Source: Ensifer sp. IC3342 (GTDB lineage: Bacteria > Pseudomonadota > Alphaproteobacteria > Rhizobiales > Rhizobiaceae). From it: a stretch of 64,000 nt of DNA. Both the position numbers and the translations under genes were made by a program. The notes beneath the pieces are model-generated. The model was not told the origin of the DNA. It saw only the letters and a list, made by a program, of their open reading frames with translations, and searched no databases. Below are positions 18,101 through 26,640 of the stretch, one piece after another. The DNA is taken from assembly GCF_020193655.1 (NCBI RefSeq), contig NZ_JADYVE010000001.1:1054001-1118000 (forward strand), read 5' to 3'. Position 1 is the stretch's first letter. Each line of letters begins with the position of its first letter.

Positions 18101-19015
18101 TTAAAGAACGATGAGCATCACGACGCCGGCCACGATCAACAGACAGCCGAGCAATTCGAGGCGGTTGATCCACTCGCGAAAGACGAAGAAGGACGAGGCG
18201 AAGGTGAAGAGCATCTCGACCTGCGCCACGACCTTGACGATCGCGGCCTGCTGCAAAGTCATCGCCATGAACCAGCCGAAGGATGCGGAAGCGCCGACGA
18301 AGCCGACGACGAAGGCCGGTCGCCAGGCGGCGCCGATCCGTTGCAGTTCCTCCGGCTCGCGGACCAAGACCCAGGCAAACATCACGACGGTCTGCAGCAG
18401 GATGACGAAGCCGAGCGTGAAGCTCGCCTGCATCATGTAGTCCGGTGCCGGCAGACTGGGCGCCAGCGCCAGCGAGGCGGAGCGATAGGAAACCGCCGAG
18501 AGGCCGAAGAACGTGCCGGACATGAGGCCAATGCCCGCGGTGCGGCTGAAAACCGAGGTTACCAGAGACCGCGGGCTGAGGGCGGTGCGGGCGACGGAGA
18601 TGAGCATGACGCCCACCACCGAAATCGCTATCGCCACCAGCGTGCCCTGGCTCGCTTTCTCGCCGAGGAAGATCAAGCCGAAGAGAGCTGCCTGCGCCGG
18701 CTCGGTGCGGGAATAGGCCGTGCCGACGGCGAAGTTCCGAAAGGAGAAGAGATGCACGAGCAGGAAGGTCGCGGCGATCTGCGCCAGTCCTCCCATGACC
18801 GCCCAGAGAAAAAAGGTGGCGTTCGGGGCCGGCAGCGGATGCCCGGCGCCCCGCCAAAGGACAACGAGGTAGAAGAGTGCGAAAGGCAGGCCGAAACCGA
18901 AGCGCACGAAGGTCGCGCCGGTGGTGCCCATGACGCCCTTCAGGTGCTTCTGCATGGCGGAGCGGACATTCTGAAGGAAGGCCGCGGTGACGGTGATGAG
19001 AACCCAGGTTTCCAT
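18101..19015 (-). CDS. EamA/DMT-family transporter
   Basis: The 304-residue protein has about ten hydrophobic helices in two EamA halves, starting METWVLITVTAAFLQNVRSAM and ending LLGCLLIVAGVVMLIVL. It is a drug/metabolite transporter of unknown substrate. It lies 65 nt upstream of ada on the same strand and may be in one transcript with ada and the PEP-mutase-like gene. It is not closely similar to the other EamA permease at 9808-10752. Confidence 0.85.
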   Translation of the reverse strand: METWVLITVTAAFLQNVRSAMQKHLKGVMGTTGATFVRFGFGLPFALFYLVVLWRGAGHPLPAPNATFFLWAVMGGLAQIAATFLLVHLFSFRNFAVGTAYSRTEPAQAALFGLIFLGEKASQGTLVAIAISVVGVMLISVARTALSPRSLVTSVFSRTAGIGLMSGTFFGLSAVSYRSASLALAPSLPAPDYMMQASFTLGFVILLQTVVMFAWVLVREPEELQRIGAAWRPAFVVGFVGASASFGWFMAMTLQQAAIVKVVAQVEMLFTFASSFFVFREWINRLELLGCLLIVAGVVMLIVL

Positions 19016-19119
19016 TTTCGCGAGCTAGCACGCGCGCGACGGACAATCCATTGGTGCGCGCGGCACGCGATAAAATAAATCCATTTTCCTTCGTAAGCCT
19101 GCCATGTCATAACCCGGCC

Positions 19120-19833
19120 ATGAAAAAGCTCGATCGCCTTCCGAACCATGCCGAGTTCGCCCATGTCACAGACTGGGTCTTCGATCTCGACAACACGCTC
19201 TACCCGCACCACGTCAATCTCTTCGCGCAGATAGACCGCAACATGACGGCCTATGTCGCCGAACTCCTGTCGCTCGAGCCGGCGGAAGCGAAAAAGCTGC
19301 AGAAGGAATATTACCGCGACCACGGCACGACGCTGCAGGGACTGATGATCCACCATGGCGTCGATCCGAACGACTTCCTGCAGAGGGCGCACGCGATCGA
19401 CTACAGCGTGGTTCCGGCCGACCCGGCACTCGGCGAGGCGATCAAGGCGCTGCCGGGCCGCAAATTCATCTTTACCAATGGCAGCGTCCACCATGCTGAG
19501 ATGACGGCGCGCGCGCTCGGCATTCTCGACCACTTCGACGACATCTTCGACATCGTCGCCGCCAATTTCGTGCCGAAGCCGGCCGGCGACACCTATGACA
19601 AGTTTATGAGCCTTCACCGTGTCGACACCCGCAACGCCGTCATGTTCGAGGACTTGCCACGCAATCTTCTGATCCCGAAAGCGCTCGGCATGAAGACCGT
19701 GCTGCTCGTGCCGCGCAATCTCGAATACGAATTCGCCGAGGCCTGGGAGACGTCGAGCGACGCGGACGAGCAGATCGATTACGTCACCGAGAACCTAACC
19801 GGGTTCCTGCGGCGGGTCGTGGCGCAGACCTGA
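19120..19833 (+). CDS. HAD-family pyrimidine 5'-nucleotidase
   Basis: The 237-residue protein has HAD motif I VFDLDNTLYPH (nucleophile Asp22, acid Asp24), motif II FTNGS, a conserved Lys in VPKPAGDTYDKF and motif IV MFEDLPRNLLIPK. This is the signature of the subgroup annotated as pyrimidine 5'-nucleotidases (SDT1/SdpA-like), which dephosphorylate UMP, CMP or similar small phosphates. The start at 19120 is chosen because it begins just before the conserved region; the longer frame overlaps the promoter. It is divergent from the EamA/ada unit and monocistronic. Confidence 0.9.
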   Translation: MKKLDRLPNHAEFAHVTDWVFDLDNTLYPHHVNLFAQIDRNMTAYVAELLSLEPAEAKKLQKEYYRDHGTTLQGLMIHHGVDPNDFLQRAHAIDYSVVPADPALGEAIKALPGRKFIFTNGSVHHAEMTARALGILDHFDDIFDIVAANFVPKPAGDTYDKFMSLHRVDTRNAVMFEDLPRNLLIPKALGMKTVLLVPRNLEYEFAEAWETSSDADEQIDYVTENLTGFLRRVVAQT

Positions 19834-19955
19834 TGCAACACGATTAAGCCACTGAAAAACCGCTTTTCCGCCAGAGACTTAAATTACCAAAGTTTAACTG
19901 GTGCCGGGGCCGCACTTGCCTATCCTTTGCTCAGGATAACTGATCGAAAGGAAGC

Positions 19956-20480
19956 ATGATGCGCAGCAGAACTTTCATTCTCGGCGCCACCGTCCTCGCC
20001 GTGGCACTGACCGGTCTTTCGGTCCCTTCATTTGCAGCCAAAAGCAAAACTACGCCCGAACAGCGCGCGGAGCGCATGATCAAGCGCCTCGACACGAGCG
20101 GCGATTCCAAGGTCTCTCTTCAGGAGCTCCAAGCGCGGGTCTCGACCAATTTCAAGAGCTTCGACACCAACGGCAATGGCGAGATCAGCCGCGACGAGAT
20201 GGAGGCAAAGCGCCAAGCATTCCGCGAGGCGCGGAAAGCATGGCGCGATGCCCGGGCGAAATCCGGCGCGGAGCGGAACCAGGCGCTCGCCAAGCTCCGC
20301 GAAGCTCGTCCTGCCATGCTGCCCGGGATGCGGCCGCGTGCCTTCACCCGCACCGATGCCGACGGCAACGGCGCTCTCAGCGCAGCCGAGGTGGCAAGTG
20401 CCGCGGAGAGAATGTTCAAGCGCCGCGACCGCAATGGCGACGGAATGATCGACGCCACCGACTTTACCAGAAAGGTCTGA
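19956..20480 (+). CDS. Exported four-EF-hand calcium-binding protein
   Basis: The 174-residue protein has a Sec signal peptide (about 1-28, ending SFAA) and four EF-hand loops: DTSGDSKVSLQE (46-57), DTNGNGEISRDE (70-81), DADGNGALSAAE (134-145) and DRNGDGMIDATD (158-169). All four have acidic or polar ligands at positions 1, 3, 5, 9 and 12, so all should bind calcium. A basic Arg/Ala-rich helical segment (86-128) separates the two pairs. The AAGGA site precedes tandem ATGs at 19956/19959. Such periplasmic EF-hand proteins are frequent in rhizobia; the role is unknown, with calcium buffering or sensing inferred. Confidence 0.88.
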   Translation: MMRSRTFILGATVLAVALTGLSVPSFAAKSKTTPEQRAERMIKRLDTSGDSKVSLQELQARVSTNFKSFDTNGNGEISRDEMEAKRQAFREARKAWRDARAKSGAERNQALAKLREARPAMLPGMRPRAFTRTDADGNGALSAAEVASAAERMFKRRDRNGDGMIDATDFTRKV

Positions 20481-20533
20481 TGCGACCCGTCTCGGCCTCT
20501 TTGCCATGAAAGAGGGGCGAGACGCCCGTAGGC

Positions 20534-21433
20534 CTAGCGCTGGCCCGACGCCATCGGTATCGACCGCGGATCGATGCTCTCGTAGAACCGGGCGATGATC
20601 TCCCAGGCCTCTTCCGCGGTCTCGACGAAATGCACGAGATCGACGTCGTTCGGCGCGATCGTGCCGAATTCGGCCAATGCCTCGAAGTTGATGATGGTGC
20701 GCCAGAACTTTTCGCCGAAAAGGATCAGCGGCACCAGGGCCAGCCGGCCCGTCTGCATCAGCGTCACCGTTTCGAACAATTCGTCAAGCGTGCCGAAGCC
20801 ACCCGGAAACACCGTGACCGCCTTGGCGCGCAGCAGGAAGTGCATCTTGCGAATGGCGAAATAGTGGAAGTTGAACGACAGCTCCGGCGTCACGAATTGG
20901 TTTGGCGCCTGCTCGTGCGGCAGCACGATGTTGAGACCGATCGAAGGGGCGCCGGCATCCGCTGCGCCGCGGTTTCCCGCCTCCATCACCCCCGGACCGC
21001 CGCCGGTGACGATGACATATTCCTTGTGGCCGAGCTTGGCGGACTGCTCCGAGCAGATCCGCGCGAATTTGCGTGCTTCGTCGTAGTAGATCGATGCCGC
21101 TTCGAGGTTCTTGCGCTGCGTATCGTTCTTGGCCGCCCAGGCCTCGCCGCCCGGTTCCGGGATGCGCGCGCCGCCGAACATCACCACGGTCGAATTGATT
21201 CCCCGCTCCTCGAGCATCATCTCCGTCTTCAGGAGTTCGAGCTGCAGGCGCACCGGCCGCAGTTCCTCGCGGCAGAGAAAATCATCGTCGATATAGGCGA
21301 GGCGATAGGTTGGCGAGGCCGACTGCGGCGTCAGCGGCACGGTCGAGGCGCGCAGCCTGCTCTGCGCGCTGTCTGCCAGCGGATCCCAGACCCCATCCTT
21401 GCGGCGCAGATTGCGCTTCTTCATACGTGCCAT
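20534..21433 (-). CDS. LOG-family protein (putative cytokinin riboside 5'-monophosphate phosphoribohydrolase)
   Basis: The 299-residue protein has the Rossmann-like LOG core: VVMFGGARIPEP, the phosphate-binding VTGGGPGVMEAGNRGA and the second signature VFPGGFGTLDELFETVT. Family members, formerly called lysine decarboxylases, remove ribose 5-phosphate from nucleotides (cytokinin activation in plants, AMP or other nucleotides in bacteria). This is the longer, type II form with an N-terminal extension of about 80 residues. It is monocistronic and converges with the EF-hand gene. Substrate not inferable from sequence. Confidence 0.85.
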   Translation of the reverse strand: MARMKKRNLRRKDGVWDPLADSAQSRLRASTVPLTPQSASPTYRLAYIDDDFLCREELRPVRLQLELLKTEMMLEERGINSTVVMFGGARIPEPGGEAWAAKNDTQRKNLEAASIYYDEARKFARICSEQSAKLGHKEYVIVTGGGPGVMEAGNRGAADAGAPSIGLNIVLPHEQAPNQFVTPELSFNFHYFAIRKMHFLLRAKAVTVFPGGFGTLDELFETVTLMQTGRLALVPLILFGEKFWRTIINFEALAEFGTIAPNDVDLVHFVETAEEAWEIIARFYESIDPRSIPMASGQR

Positions 21434-21738
21434 ATTTCATCTTCCCGTCGCGTTTCGAACAGACGGCATCTCGTCCGGACGCGCCCTGTCGTGTTTCCTC
21501 GGTCATAGAGGCGTCCCTACTGCCGGAAACACGGAAGTTTGCCAAGTCCTGCTGAGAGGTCGAACCAATAAGTGCTTCAACTTTTCAGATTTATGCCTCT
21601 ACAGCGCGACGCGTCATCGAGACGCGTGAAGTCGCTGTAGCACTTTGAACTGCTGCATAACTTTGTCCTCAAATCGGTTCCGATTTAAGGAATTATGCAG
21701 TAGAGCTTGCACGACAACGCCGAACATAAGGAATTCCG
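21434..21738. other. Intergenic region between LOG-family gene and dapD
   Basis: The 305-bp divergent gap holds the promoters of both genes and a dispersed palindromic element at 21599-21704. I see no credible coding frame: the small frames here are Arg/Ser-rich and lack ribosome sites. Confidence 0.6.
21599..21704. repeat. CTACAGCG palindromic intergenic element, long form
   Basis: The element starts with the CTACAGCG...CGCTGTAG palindrome, continues CACTTTGAACTGCTGCATAA, and adds a second palindrome AAATCG...CGATTT followed by AAGGAATTATGCAGTA. The 40448-40553 copy has the same two-palindrome layout and nearly the same spacing. It lies 35 bp upstream of dapD. Confidence 0.75.
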
Positions 21739-22596
21739 ATGACGACCCACGACCTTGCCTATCTGTCGCAGACCATCGAGACCGCCTTCGACGATCGCGA
21801 GGCCGTCAACACCGGCACCCGCGGCGCGGTCCGCGAAGCGGTCGAAGCGGCGCTGAACCTGCTCGACAGCGGCAAGGCCCGCGTCGCCGAACGCGGTGAG
21901 GACGGCACCTGGACCGTCAATCAGTGGCTGAAGAAGGCCGTTCTTCTGTCCTTCCGCCTGAACCCGATGGAGCTCGTCAAGGGCGGGCCCGGCGAGTCCG
22001 TCTGGTGGGACAAGGTTCCCTCCAAGTTCGACGGCTGGAGCGTCAACGAGTTTGAGAAGGCCGGTTTCCGCGCCGTTCCGAACTGCGTCGTCCGCCGTTC
22101 GGCCTATATTGCGCCGAACGCGATCCTGATGCCGTCCTTCGTCAATCTCGGCGCCTATGTCGGCGAGGGCACGATGGTCGATACCTGGGCAACCGTCGGT
22201 TCCTGCGCCCAGATCGGCAAGAACGTGCACCTTTCCGGTGGCGTCGGCATCGGCGGCGTGCTGGAACCGATGCAGGCGGGACCGACGATCATCGAGGACA
22301 ATTGCTTCATCGGCGCCCGCTCGGAGGTCGTCGAAGGCTGCATCGTGCGCGAAGGCTCGGTTCTCGGCATGGGCGTCTTCATCGGCAAGTCGACCAAGAT
22401 CGTCGATCGCGCGACCGGCGAAGTGACGTACGGCGAAGTGCCGCCCTATTCCGTCGTCGTGGCAGGCTCGATGCCGTCCGCCTCGACAATGGCAAACGGC
22501 CAGCCTGCGCCCAACCTCTATTGCGCGGTCATCGTCAAGCGCGTCGACGAGAAGACGCGCGCCAAGACCGGCATCAACGAATTGCTCCGAGACTGA
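21739..22596 (+). CDS. dapD: 2,3,4,5-tetrahydropyridine-2,6-dicarboxylate N-succinyltransferase
   Basis: DapD transfers succinyl from succinyl-CoA to tetrahydrodipicolinate in the lysine/diaminopimelate pathway. The 285-residue protein has an N-terminal helical domain and a left-handed beta-helix of hexapeptide repeats from about 105 to 225 (for example [20 protein letters not shown] and [20 protein letters not shown]). Ribosome site AAGGAA precedes the ATG. Its pathway partner dapE lies about 11 kb downstream on the same strand, with the helicase, peroxiredoxin and RND genes between them. Confidence 0.97.
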   Translation: MTTHDLAYLSQTIETAFDDREAVNTGTRGAVREAVEAALNLLDSGKARVAERGEDGTWTVNQWLKKAVLLSFRLNPMELVKGGPGESVWWDKVPSKFDGWSVNEFEKAGFRAVPNCVVRRSAYIAPNAILMPSFVNLGAYVGEGTMVDTWATVGSCAQIGKNVHLSGGVGIGGVLEPMQAGPTIIEDNCFIGARSEVVEGCIVREGSVLGMGVFIGKSTKIVDRATGEVTYGEVPPYSVVVAGSMPSASTMANGQPAPNLYCAVIVKRVDEKTRAKTGINELLRD

Positions 22597-22627
22597 TGCG
22601 ATGGCGGAGGAGGGGCGACAGCCGAGC

Positions 22628-22984
22628 ATGACCTGGCTGTTCTTCAGCCCCTCCGGCCGCATCGGCCGCCTGCCCTTCTTCCTTTCCTGGCTCTTCTGGT
22701 TCCTCGTCGGCTGCGTCTTCCTCATGCAGATGCTGAAGAACGAAAACGAGGACACCGCATTGGCGCTCTGGACACTGGCGCTCATCGTCTCCGGGGTCCT
22801 TTCGACCGTTTCCATCGCCATGCTGGCAATTAAGCGCCTGCATGACATCGGCTATCCCGGACCGCTGGCGCTCTGCCTTTTCATTCCGGTACTGAGCCCG
22901 ATCGTTTTCATCGCACTCTGTCTGTGGCCGGGCACGAGCGGCGAGAACGAATTCGGCGGTCCCGAGAACGGCCCCGGTCGATAA
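22628..22984 (+). CDS. DUF805 membrane protein
   Basis: The 118-residue protein begins MTWLFFSPSGRIGRLPFF, the standard DUF805 opening, has four hydrophobic segments, contains the family motif KRLHDIGYPG, and ends in a polar tail (GENEFGGPENGPGR). DUF805 proteins are small inner-membrane proteins of unknown function. I chose the ATG at 22628, preceded at some distance by GGAGGAGGGG, over the ATG at 22601, which adds nine non-conserved residues. It follows dapD closely and is probably in the same transcript. Confidence 0.85.
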   Translation: MTWLFFSPSGRIGRLPFFLSWLFWFLVGCVFLMQMLKNENEDTALALWTLALIVSGVLSTVSIAMLAIKRLHDIGYPGPLALCLFIPVLSPIVFIALCLWPGTSGENEFGGPENGPGR

Positions 22985-23138
22985 AGATTCCGCCTGTACA
23001 TTAGCGTTCCCGCCGCGTATGTAGCGCGCCATGAACAGGCCCGCGACGTGTTGGCCGCGGCAATCGACGCCTGATGACGACCTGATCCAAGTCCGCTCGT
23101 CCGTCGGCGTGAAGACCGAAATCCGAAAGACAAGAATA

Positions 23139-25019
23139 ATGACTGAGTTCGAAGGGATCGCGCCCGCGATCGCCGAGGCGTTGGCAAAACGCGGTTACAA
23201 CGAGCTGACGCCGGTGCAGAAAGCGATGCTCGATCCGGCGCTCGATGGCGCCGACGCGCTGGTTTCCGCCCAGACCGGCTCCGGCAAGACTGTAGCCTTC
23301 GGCTTGGCGCTTGCGCCGACGCTGCTGGGCGCCACTGAGCGTTTCGGCGCAGCCGGTGCACCGCTCGCGCTTGTCATTGCTCCGACGCGTGAACTGGCGC
23401 TGCAGGTCAAGCGCGAACTCGAATGGCTCTACGAGGTGGCGGGCGCCACCATCGCCTCCTGCGTCGGCGGGATGGATATGCGCAACGAACGGCGCGCGCT
23501 CGAACGCGGTGCCCATATCGTCGTCGGCACCCCGGGACGTCTCTGCGACCACATCCGCCGGGATTCGCTCGACATCTCGGCACTGCGCGCCGTCGTGCTG
23601 GACGAGGCGGATGAAATGCTGGACCTCGGTTTTCGCGAGGATCTGGAATTCATCCTCGAAGCGGCGCCTGATAACCGGCGCACGCTGATGTTTTCGGCGA
23701 CCGTGCCGCGCTCGATCGCAACGCTTGCGAAGAATTACCAGCGGGATGCCATACGCATCAGCACCGCCTCCGAACAGAAGCAGCATGGTGATATCGAATA
23801 TCGCTCGCTCGTTGTAACGCCGACCGACCGAGAGAACGCGATCATCAACGTGCTTCGCTACTACGAGGCGCGAAACGCGATCGTCTTCTGTTCCACCCGT
23901 GCGGCGGTCAATCACCTGACGGCCCGCTTCAACAATCGCGGCTTCTCGGTCGTGGCCCTTTCCGGCGAACTCAGCCAGAACGAGCGCACCCACGCGCTGC
24001 AGGCGATGCGCGACGGACGTGCCCGCGTCTGCATCGCGACGGATGTTGCGGCACGGGGCATCGACCTGCCCGGACTGGAACTGGTGATCCACGCCGATCT
24101 TCCGACCAATCCCGAGACCCTGCTGCATCGAAGCGGGCGCACGGGCCGTGCGGGCCAGAAGGGCGTCAGCGCGCTGATCGTCCCCGTCAATGCGCGCCGC
24201 AAGGCCGAACGGCTTCTGGAAAATGCGCGCATCACCGCGACCTGGGCGAAACCACCGTCAGCGGACGAGGTCGCGAGCCGTGACGACGAACGTATTGTCG
24301 CAGATCCGGCGTTCGATGAACCGCTGCGCGAGGACGAACAGGCGATCGTGCGGACCCTGATCGACCGTCACGGCGCAGAGATGCTGGCTGCAGCCTTCGT
24401 GCGGCAGTTCCGTTCCGGCCGCTCGGCACCGGAAGACCTCGCCGATGTCTCGTTCGGCGACGACCGCAAGAAGGGCCGGCGCGATACTGCCGCCATGCCG
24501 CGCGACGATTTCGACGCACCGCGCGCCGACTTCACCGACGGCAGGTGGTTTTCGCTCTCTGTCGGCCGCAAGCAGAACGCCGAGCCGCGCTGGCTGATCC
24601 CGATGCTGTGCCGCCACGGCAAGCTTTCCAAGCGCGACATCGGCGCGATCCGGATGCAGCCGGAGGAGACTTATGTCGAACTGACGGCCGAAGGCTCCGA
24701 ACGCTTCCTCTCGGCAATCGGTCCGAACCGGACGCTCGAAAAGGGCATTCGCGTGAAGCCGCTCGCGGGCACCCCGGATCTCTCCCAGCCGCGACAGGAA
24801 AGGCCCGCCTTCGCGAAGAAGGGGACCACCGACGCAGCACGCGAGGATTTCAAACCGAAGCGCAAGTTCGAAAAGAAGCCGGCCTTTGCCGAGGATACAC
24901 GCCCTGAGAAACGGGACGACAAACCCCGGGGAAAGAAGGGCAAGCCAGGAGCGCAAAAGGACGCTGGCGGCTTCAAACCCAAAACGAAGCGCGCCAACGC
25001 CAAGAACAGGCAATACTAA
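23139..25019 (+). CDS. DEAD-box RNA helicase with DbpA-type RNA-binding domain
   Basis: The 626-residue protein has a Q motif (LTPVQKAML), motif I AQTGSGKT (44-51), motif Ia PTRELALQ, motif II VLDEADEMLD, motif III SAT, motif V RGIDLPGLE and motif VI HRSGRTGRAG. After about residue 465 it carries a DbpA/CsdA-like RNA-binding domain (WFSLSVGRKQNAEPRWLIPM, then EETYVELTAEG) and a Lys/Arg-rich tail of about 75 residues. It should unwind or remodel RNA, probably in ribosome assembly or cold/stress response. The start at 23139 was chosen because the extra 36 residues upstream are not helicase-like. It appears monocistronic. Confidence 0.92.
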   Translation: MTEFEGIAPAIAEALAKRGYNELTPVQKAMLDPALDGADALVSAQTGSGKTVAFGLALAPTLLGATERFGAAGAPLALVIAPTRELALQVKRELEWLYEVAGATIASCVGGMDMRNERRALERGAHIVVGTPGRLCDHIRRDSLDISALRAVVLDEADEMLDLGFREDLEFILEAAPDNRRTLMFSATVPRSIATLAKNYQRDAIRISTASEQKQHGDIEYRSLVVTPTDRENAIINVLRYYEARNAIVFCSTRAAVNHLTARFNNRGFSVVALSGELSQNERTHALQAMRDGRARVCIATDVAARGIDLPGLELVIHADLPTNPETLLHRSGRTGRAGQKGVSALIVPVNARRKAERLLENARITATWAKPPSADEVASRDDERIVADPAFDEPLREDEQAIVRTLIDRHGAEMLAAAFVRQFRSGRSAPEDLADVSFGDDRKKGRRDTAAMPRDDFDAPRADFTDGRWFSLSVGRKQNAEPRWLIPMLCRHGKLSKRDIGAIRMQPEETYVELTAEGSERFLSAIGPNRTLEKGIRVKPLAGTPDLSQPRQERPAFAKKGTTDAAREDFKPKRKFEKKPAFAEDTRPEKRDDKPRGKKGKPGAQKDAGGFKPKTKRANAKNRQY

Positions 25020-25125
25020 TCACGGTGATATTGGGTCGAACCGACCCAAATCATAAACGCGATCAATTCCAATAAATTGAGATGCGGGTTGCGACGGAGA
25101 ACCGTTCACTGATCCCGCTCTACTG
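25017..25125. repeat. GGGTCGA palindrome and GCGG..AACCG composite repeat
   Basis: TTGGGTCGA ACCGACCCAA is a palindrome followed by ATCATAAACGCGATCAAT. Next comes GATGCGGGTTGCGACGGAGAACCG and ATCCCGCTCTA. The 51958-52122 element has the same order (TTTTGGGTCGATTCGACCCA, then ATGATAAACGTGATCGAT, then GCGGGATGCGGGCGGAAAAC), so these are two copies of one composite repeat, both directly after a gene. Confidence 0.7.
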
Positions 25126-25424
25126 ATGCCTTGGTTGACGCGCTCGCGTTCTTGCCGCCCTCGACAGGAGCGCGTCCGCTCGGCCGGCCGCCTTCGAGTG
25201 ACAGACCAGGCACCTCCTCGCAGTGCGAAAGGTCTTCCTTTTATTCGAGAATCTTTCGATGGACACCATCCCTGCGTGTGCCTGAGCGATATTTTTCTCC
25301 AAAAGCGGTATATCACGGCGCTGACATTCTTTTTGCGAATCGTTCCCGCACGTTTCCTCCTCGAAAAGCGCCGCGATTGCGCTATCCTGCGCAAACTTAA
25401 TTGCCAGCCATAAAGGAGCAGACC
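25020..25424. other. Intergenic region upstream of the peroxiredoxin gene
   Basis: Of this 405-bp gap, the first 105 bp is a composite repeat. The rest presumably holds the peroxiredoxin promoter. Two small frames (25126-25413, 25131-25400) lack a ribosome site and show no family resemblance, so they are not called. No clear OxyR-type dyad was recognised. Confidence 0.55.
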
Positions 25425-26084
25425 ATGGGCCTCCGTATCAACCAAACCGCCCCAGACTTCACCGCCGAGACCACGCAAGGCACGATCAATTTCCATGAAT
25501 GGATCGGCGACGGCTGGGCCGTCCTCTTCTCGCATCCGAAGAATTTCACGCCCGTCTGCACGACGGAACTCGGCGCCATGGCGGGGATCGAGAACGAATT
25601 CCGCAAGCGCGGCGTCAGGATCATCGGCATCTCCGTCGATCCGGTGGAAAGCCACAGCAAGTGGAAGAACGACATCAAGGTCGCAACGGGTTTCGACGTC
25701 GAATACCCGCTGATCGGCGACCGTGACCTCAAGGTGGCCAAGCTCTACGACATGCTGCCGGCGGACGCCGGCGATACGTCGGAGGGCCGCACACCGGCCG
25801 ACAACGCCACCGTGCGCTCGGTCTACGTCATTGGTCCGGACAAGAAGATCAAACTGATCCTCACCTACCCGATGACGACCGGCCGCAATTTCAACGAGAT
25901 CCTGCGTGCGATCGATTCGATCCAGCTGACCGCCAAGCACCAGGTCGCGACGCCGGCGAACTGGCAGCAGGGCGAGGACGTCATCATCACCGCTGCCGTA
26001 TCCAACGAGGATGCGATCCAGCGCTTCGGCTCCTTCGAAACGGTCCTGCCCTATCTCCGGAAGACGAAGCAGCCAACCGCGTAA
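25425..26084 (+). CDS. 1-Cys peroxiredoxin (Prx6-type AhpC/TSA)
   Basis: The 219-residue thioredoxin-fold enzyme has the peroxidatic cysteine Cys45 in FTPVCTTELG and the Prx6-like C-terminal extension (LPYLRKTKQPTA). No second conserved resolving cysteine is present, so it is the 1-Cys type that reduces hydroperoxides with an external thiol or ascorbate-like reductant. The start at 25425 has AAAGGAG 8-10 nt upstream, which decides against the ATG at 25401. It is monocistronic with a terminator after it. Confidence 0.93.
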   Translation: MGLRINQTAPDFTAETTQGTINFHEWIGDGWAVLFSHPKNFTPVCTTELGAMAGIENEFRKRGVRIIGISVDPVESHSKWKNDIKVATGFDVEYPLIGDRDLKVAKLYDMLPADAGDTSEGRTPADNATVRSVYVIGPDKKIKLILTYPMTTGRNFNEILRAIDSIQLTAKHQVATPANWQQGEDVIITAAVSNEDAIQRFGSFETVLPYLRKTKQPTA

Positions 26085-26112
26085 CATCAGCGGTTCGCAG
26101 CGGTCATAATAT

Positions 26113-26156
26113 CGGCCCATGAAGCGTTCGGTGCATCATGGGCCGTCGGTTTTTTT
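26113..26156 (+). terminator. Rho-independent terminator after the peroxiredoxin gene
   Basis: CGGCCCATGA (26113-26122) pairs with TCATGGGCCG (26136-26145), and a run of seven T starts at 26150. The TCGG spacer before the T run is slightly longer than usual. Confidence 0.75.
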
Positions 26157-26173
26157 GAGAGCCACTGCGTGAT

Positions 26174-26225
26174 TCAAAGTGTTACAGCGACCTTTGCGCG
26201 TCTCAAGAGACGCGCGGCGCTGTAG
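26174..26225. repeat. CTACAGCG palindromic element, inverted copy
   Basis: Reads AAAGTGTTACAGCGACC...GGCGCTGTAG, the reverse-oriented form of the element at 12822-12888. It lies just beyond the end of the SMR gene. Confidence 0.65.
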
Positions 26226-26232
26226 ACCGAGC

Positions 26233-26550
26233 TCAGGCCTCCAGAAACCGCAGCCCTGCCACGGCGACGATGATCATGGCAATGCAGACGAGGCGAAGCC
26301 AGGACACCGGATCGCCGAAAAGAATGATGCCGAGCACGGTGATGCCCACCGACCCGATGCCGGTCCAGGCAGCGTAGGCGGTGCCGGCGGGCAGCTCCCG
26401 CATTGCCAGCGTCAAGAGATAGACGCTGGCGAGTGCCGCGGCGACCCCGATGATGCTTGGAACGAGCCGCGTCCAGCCGTCGGCATATTTGAGGGCAAGA
26501 CCCATGGCGATTTCGACGGCGCTCGCTGCCAGCAAAGTGATCCATGCCAT
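26233..26550 (-). CDS. Small multidrug resistance (SMR) family transporter
   Basis: The 105-residue protein has four transmembrane helices and the essential membrane glutamate Glu13 in MAWITLLAASAVEIAMGLALK. Other family features are LASVYLLTLAMRELPAGTAYAAW and VGITVLGIILFGDP. The MAW start resembles the SugE/Gdx subgroup rather than EmrE, but the Trp after Glu13 in that group is Met16 here, so the substrate (guanidinium or quaternary ammonium) is unresolved. The start at 26550 has GGAG upstream; the longer frame is in the promoter. It is divergent from an HxlR regulator, with a dyad between them. Confidence 0.9.
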   Translation of the reverse strand: MAWITLLAASAVEIAMGLALKYADGWTRLVPSIIGVAAALASVYLLTLAMRELPAGTAYAAWTGIGSVGITVLGIILFGDPVSWLRLVCIAMIIVAVAGLRFLEA

Positions 26551-26602
26551 TGGCATCTCCATCCAGATTTTTGAACTCTGGACCCAATCTGGTAGGGTAG
26601 GC

Positions 26603-26630
26603 ACCAAAGGGCAATTACGCACCTTTTGGT
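26603..26630. promoter_or_regulatory. Inverted repeat between SMR gene and hxlR
   Basis: ACCAAAGG (26603-26610) and CCTTTTGGT (26622-26630) form an imperfect dyad centred 53-90 bp from both divergent starts. The position suggests an operator for the adjacent HxlR regulator. Inferred from sequence symmetry and position only. Confidence 0.45.
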
Positions 26631-26640
26631 AACTATCAAG

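Noticed and set aside
25126-25413. 95-codon frame in the gap before the peroxiredoxin
   Set aside because: No ribosome site or homology; partly built from low-complexity Arg/Ser sequence.
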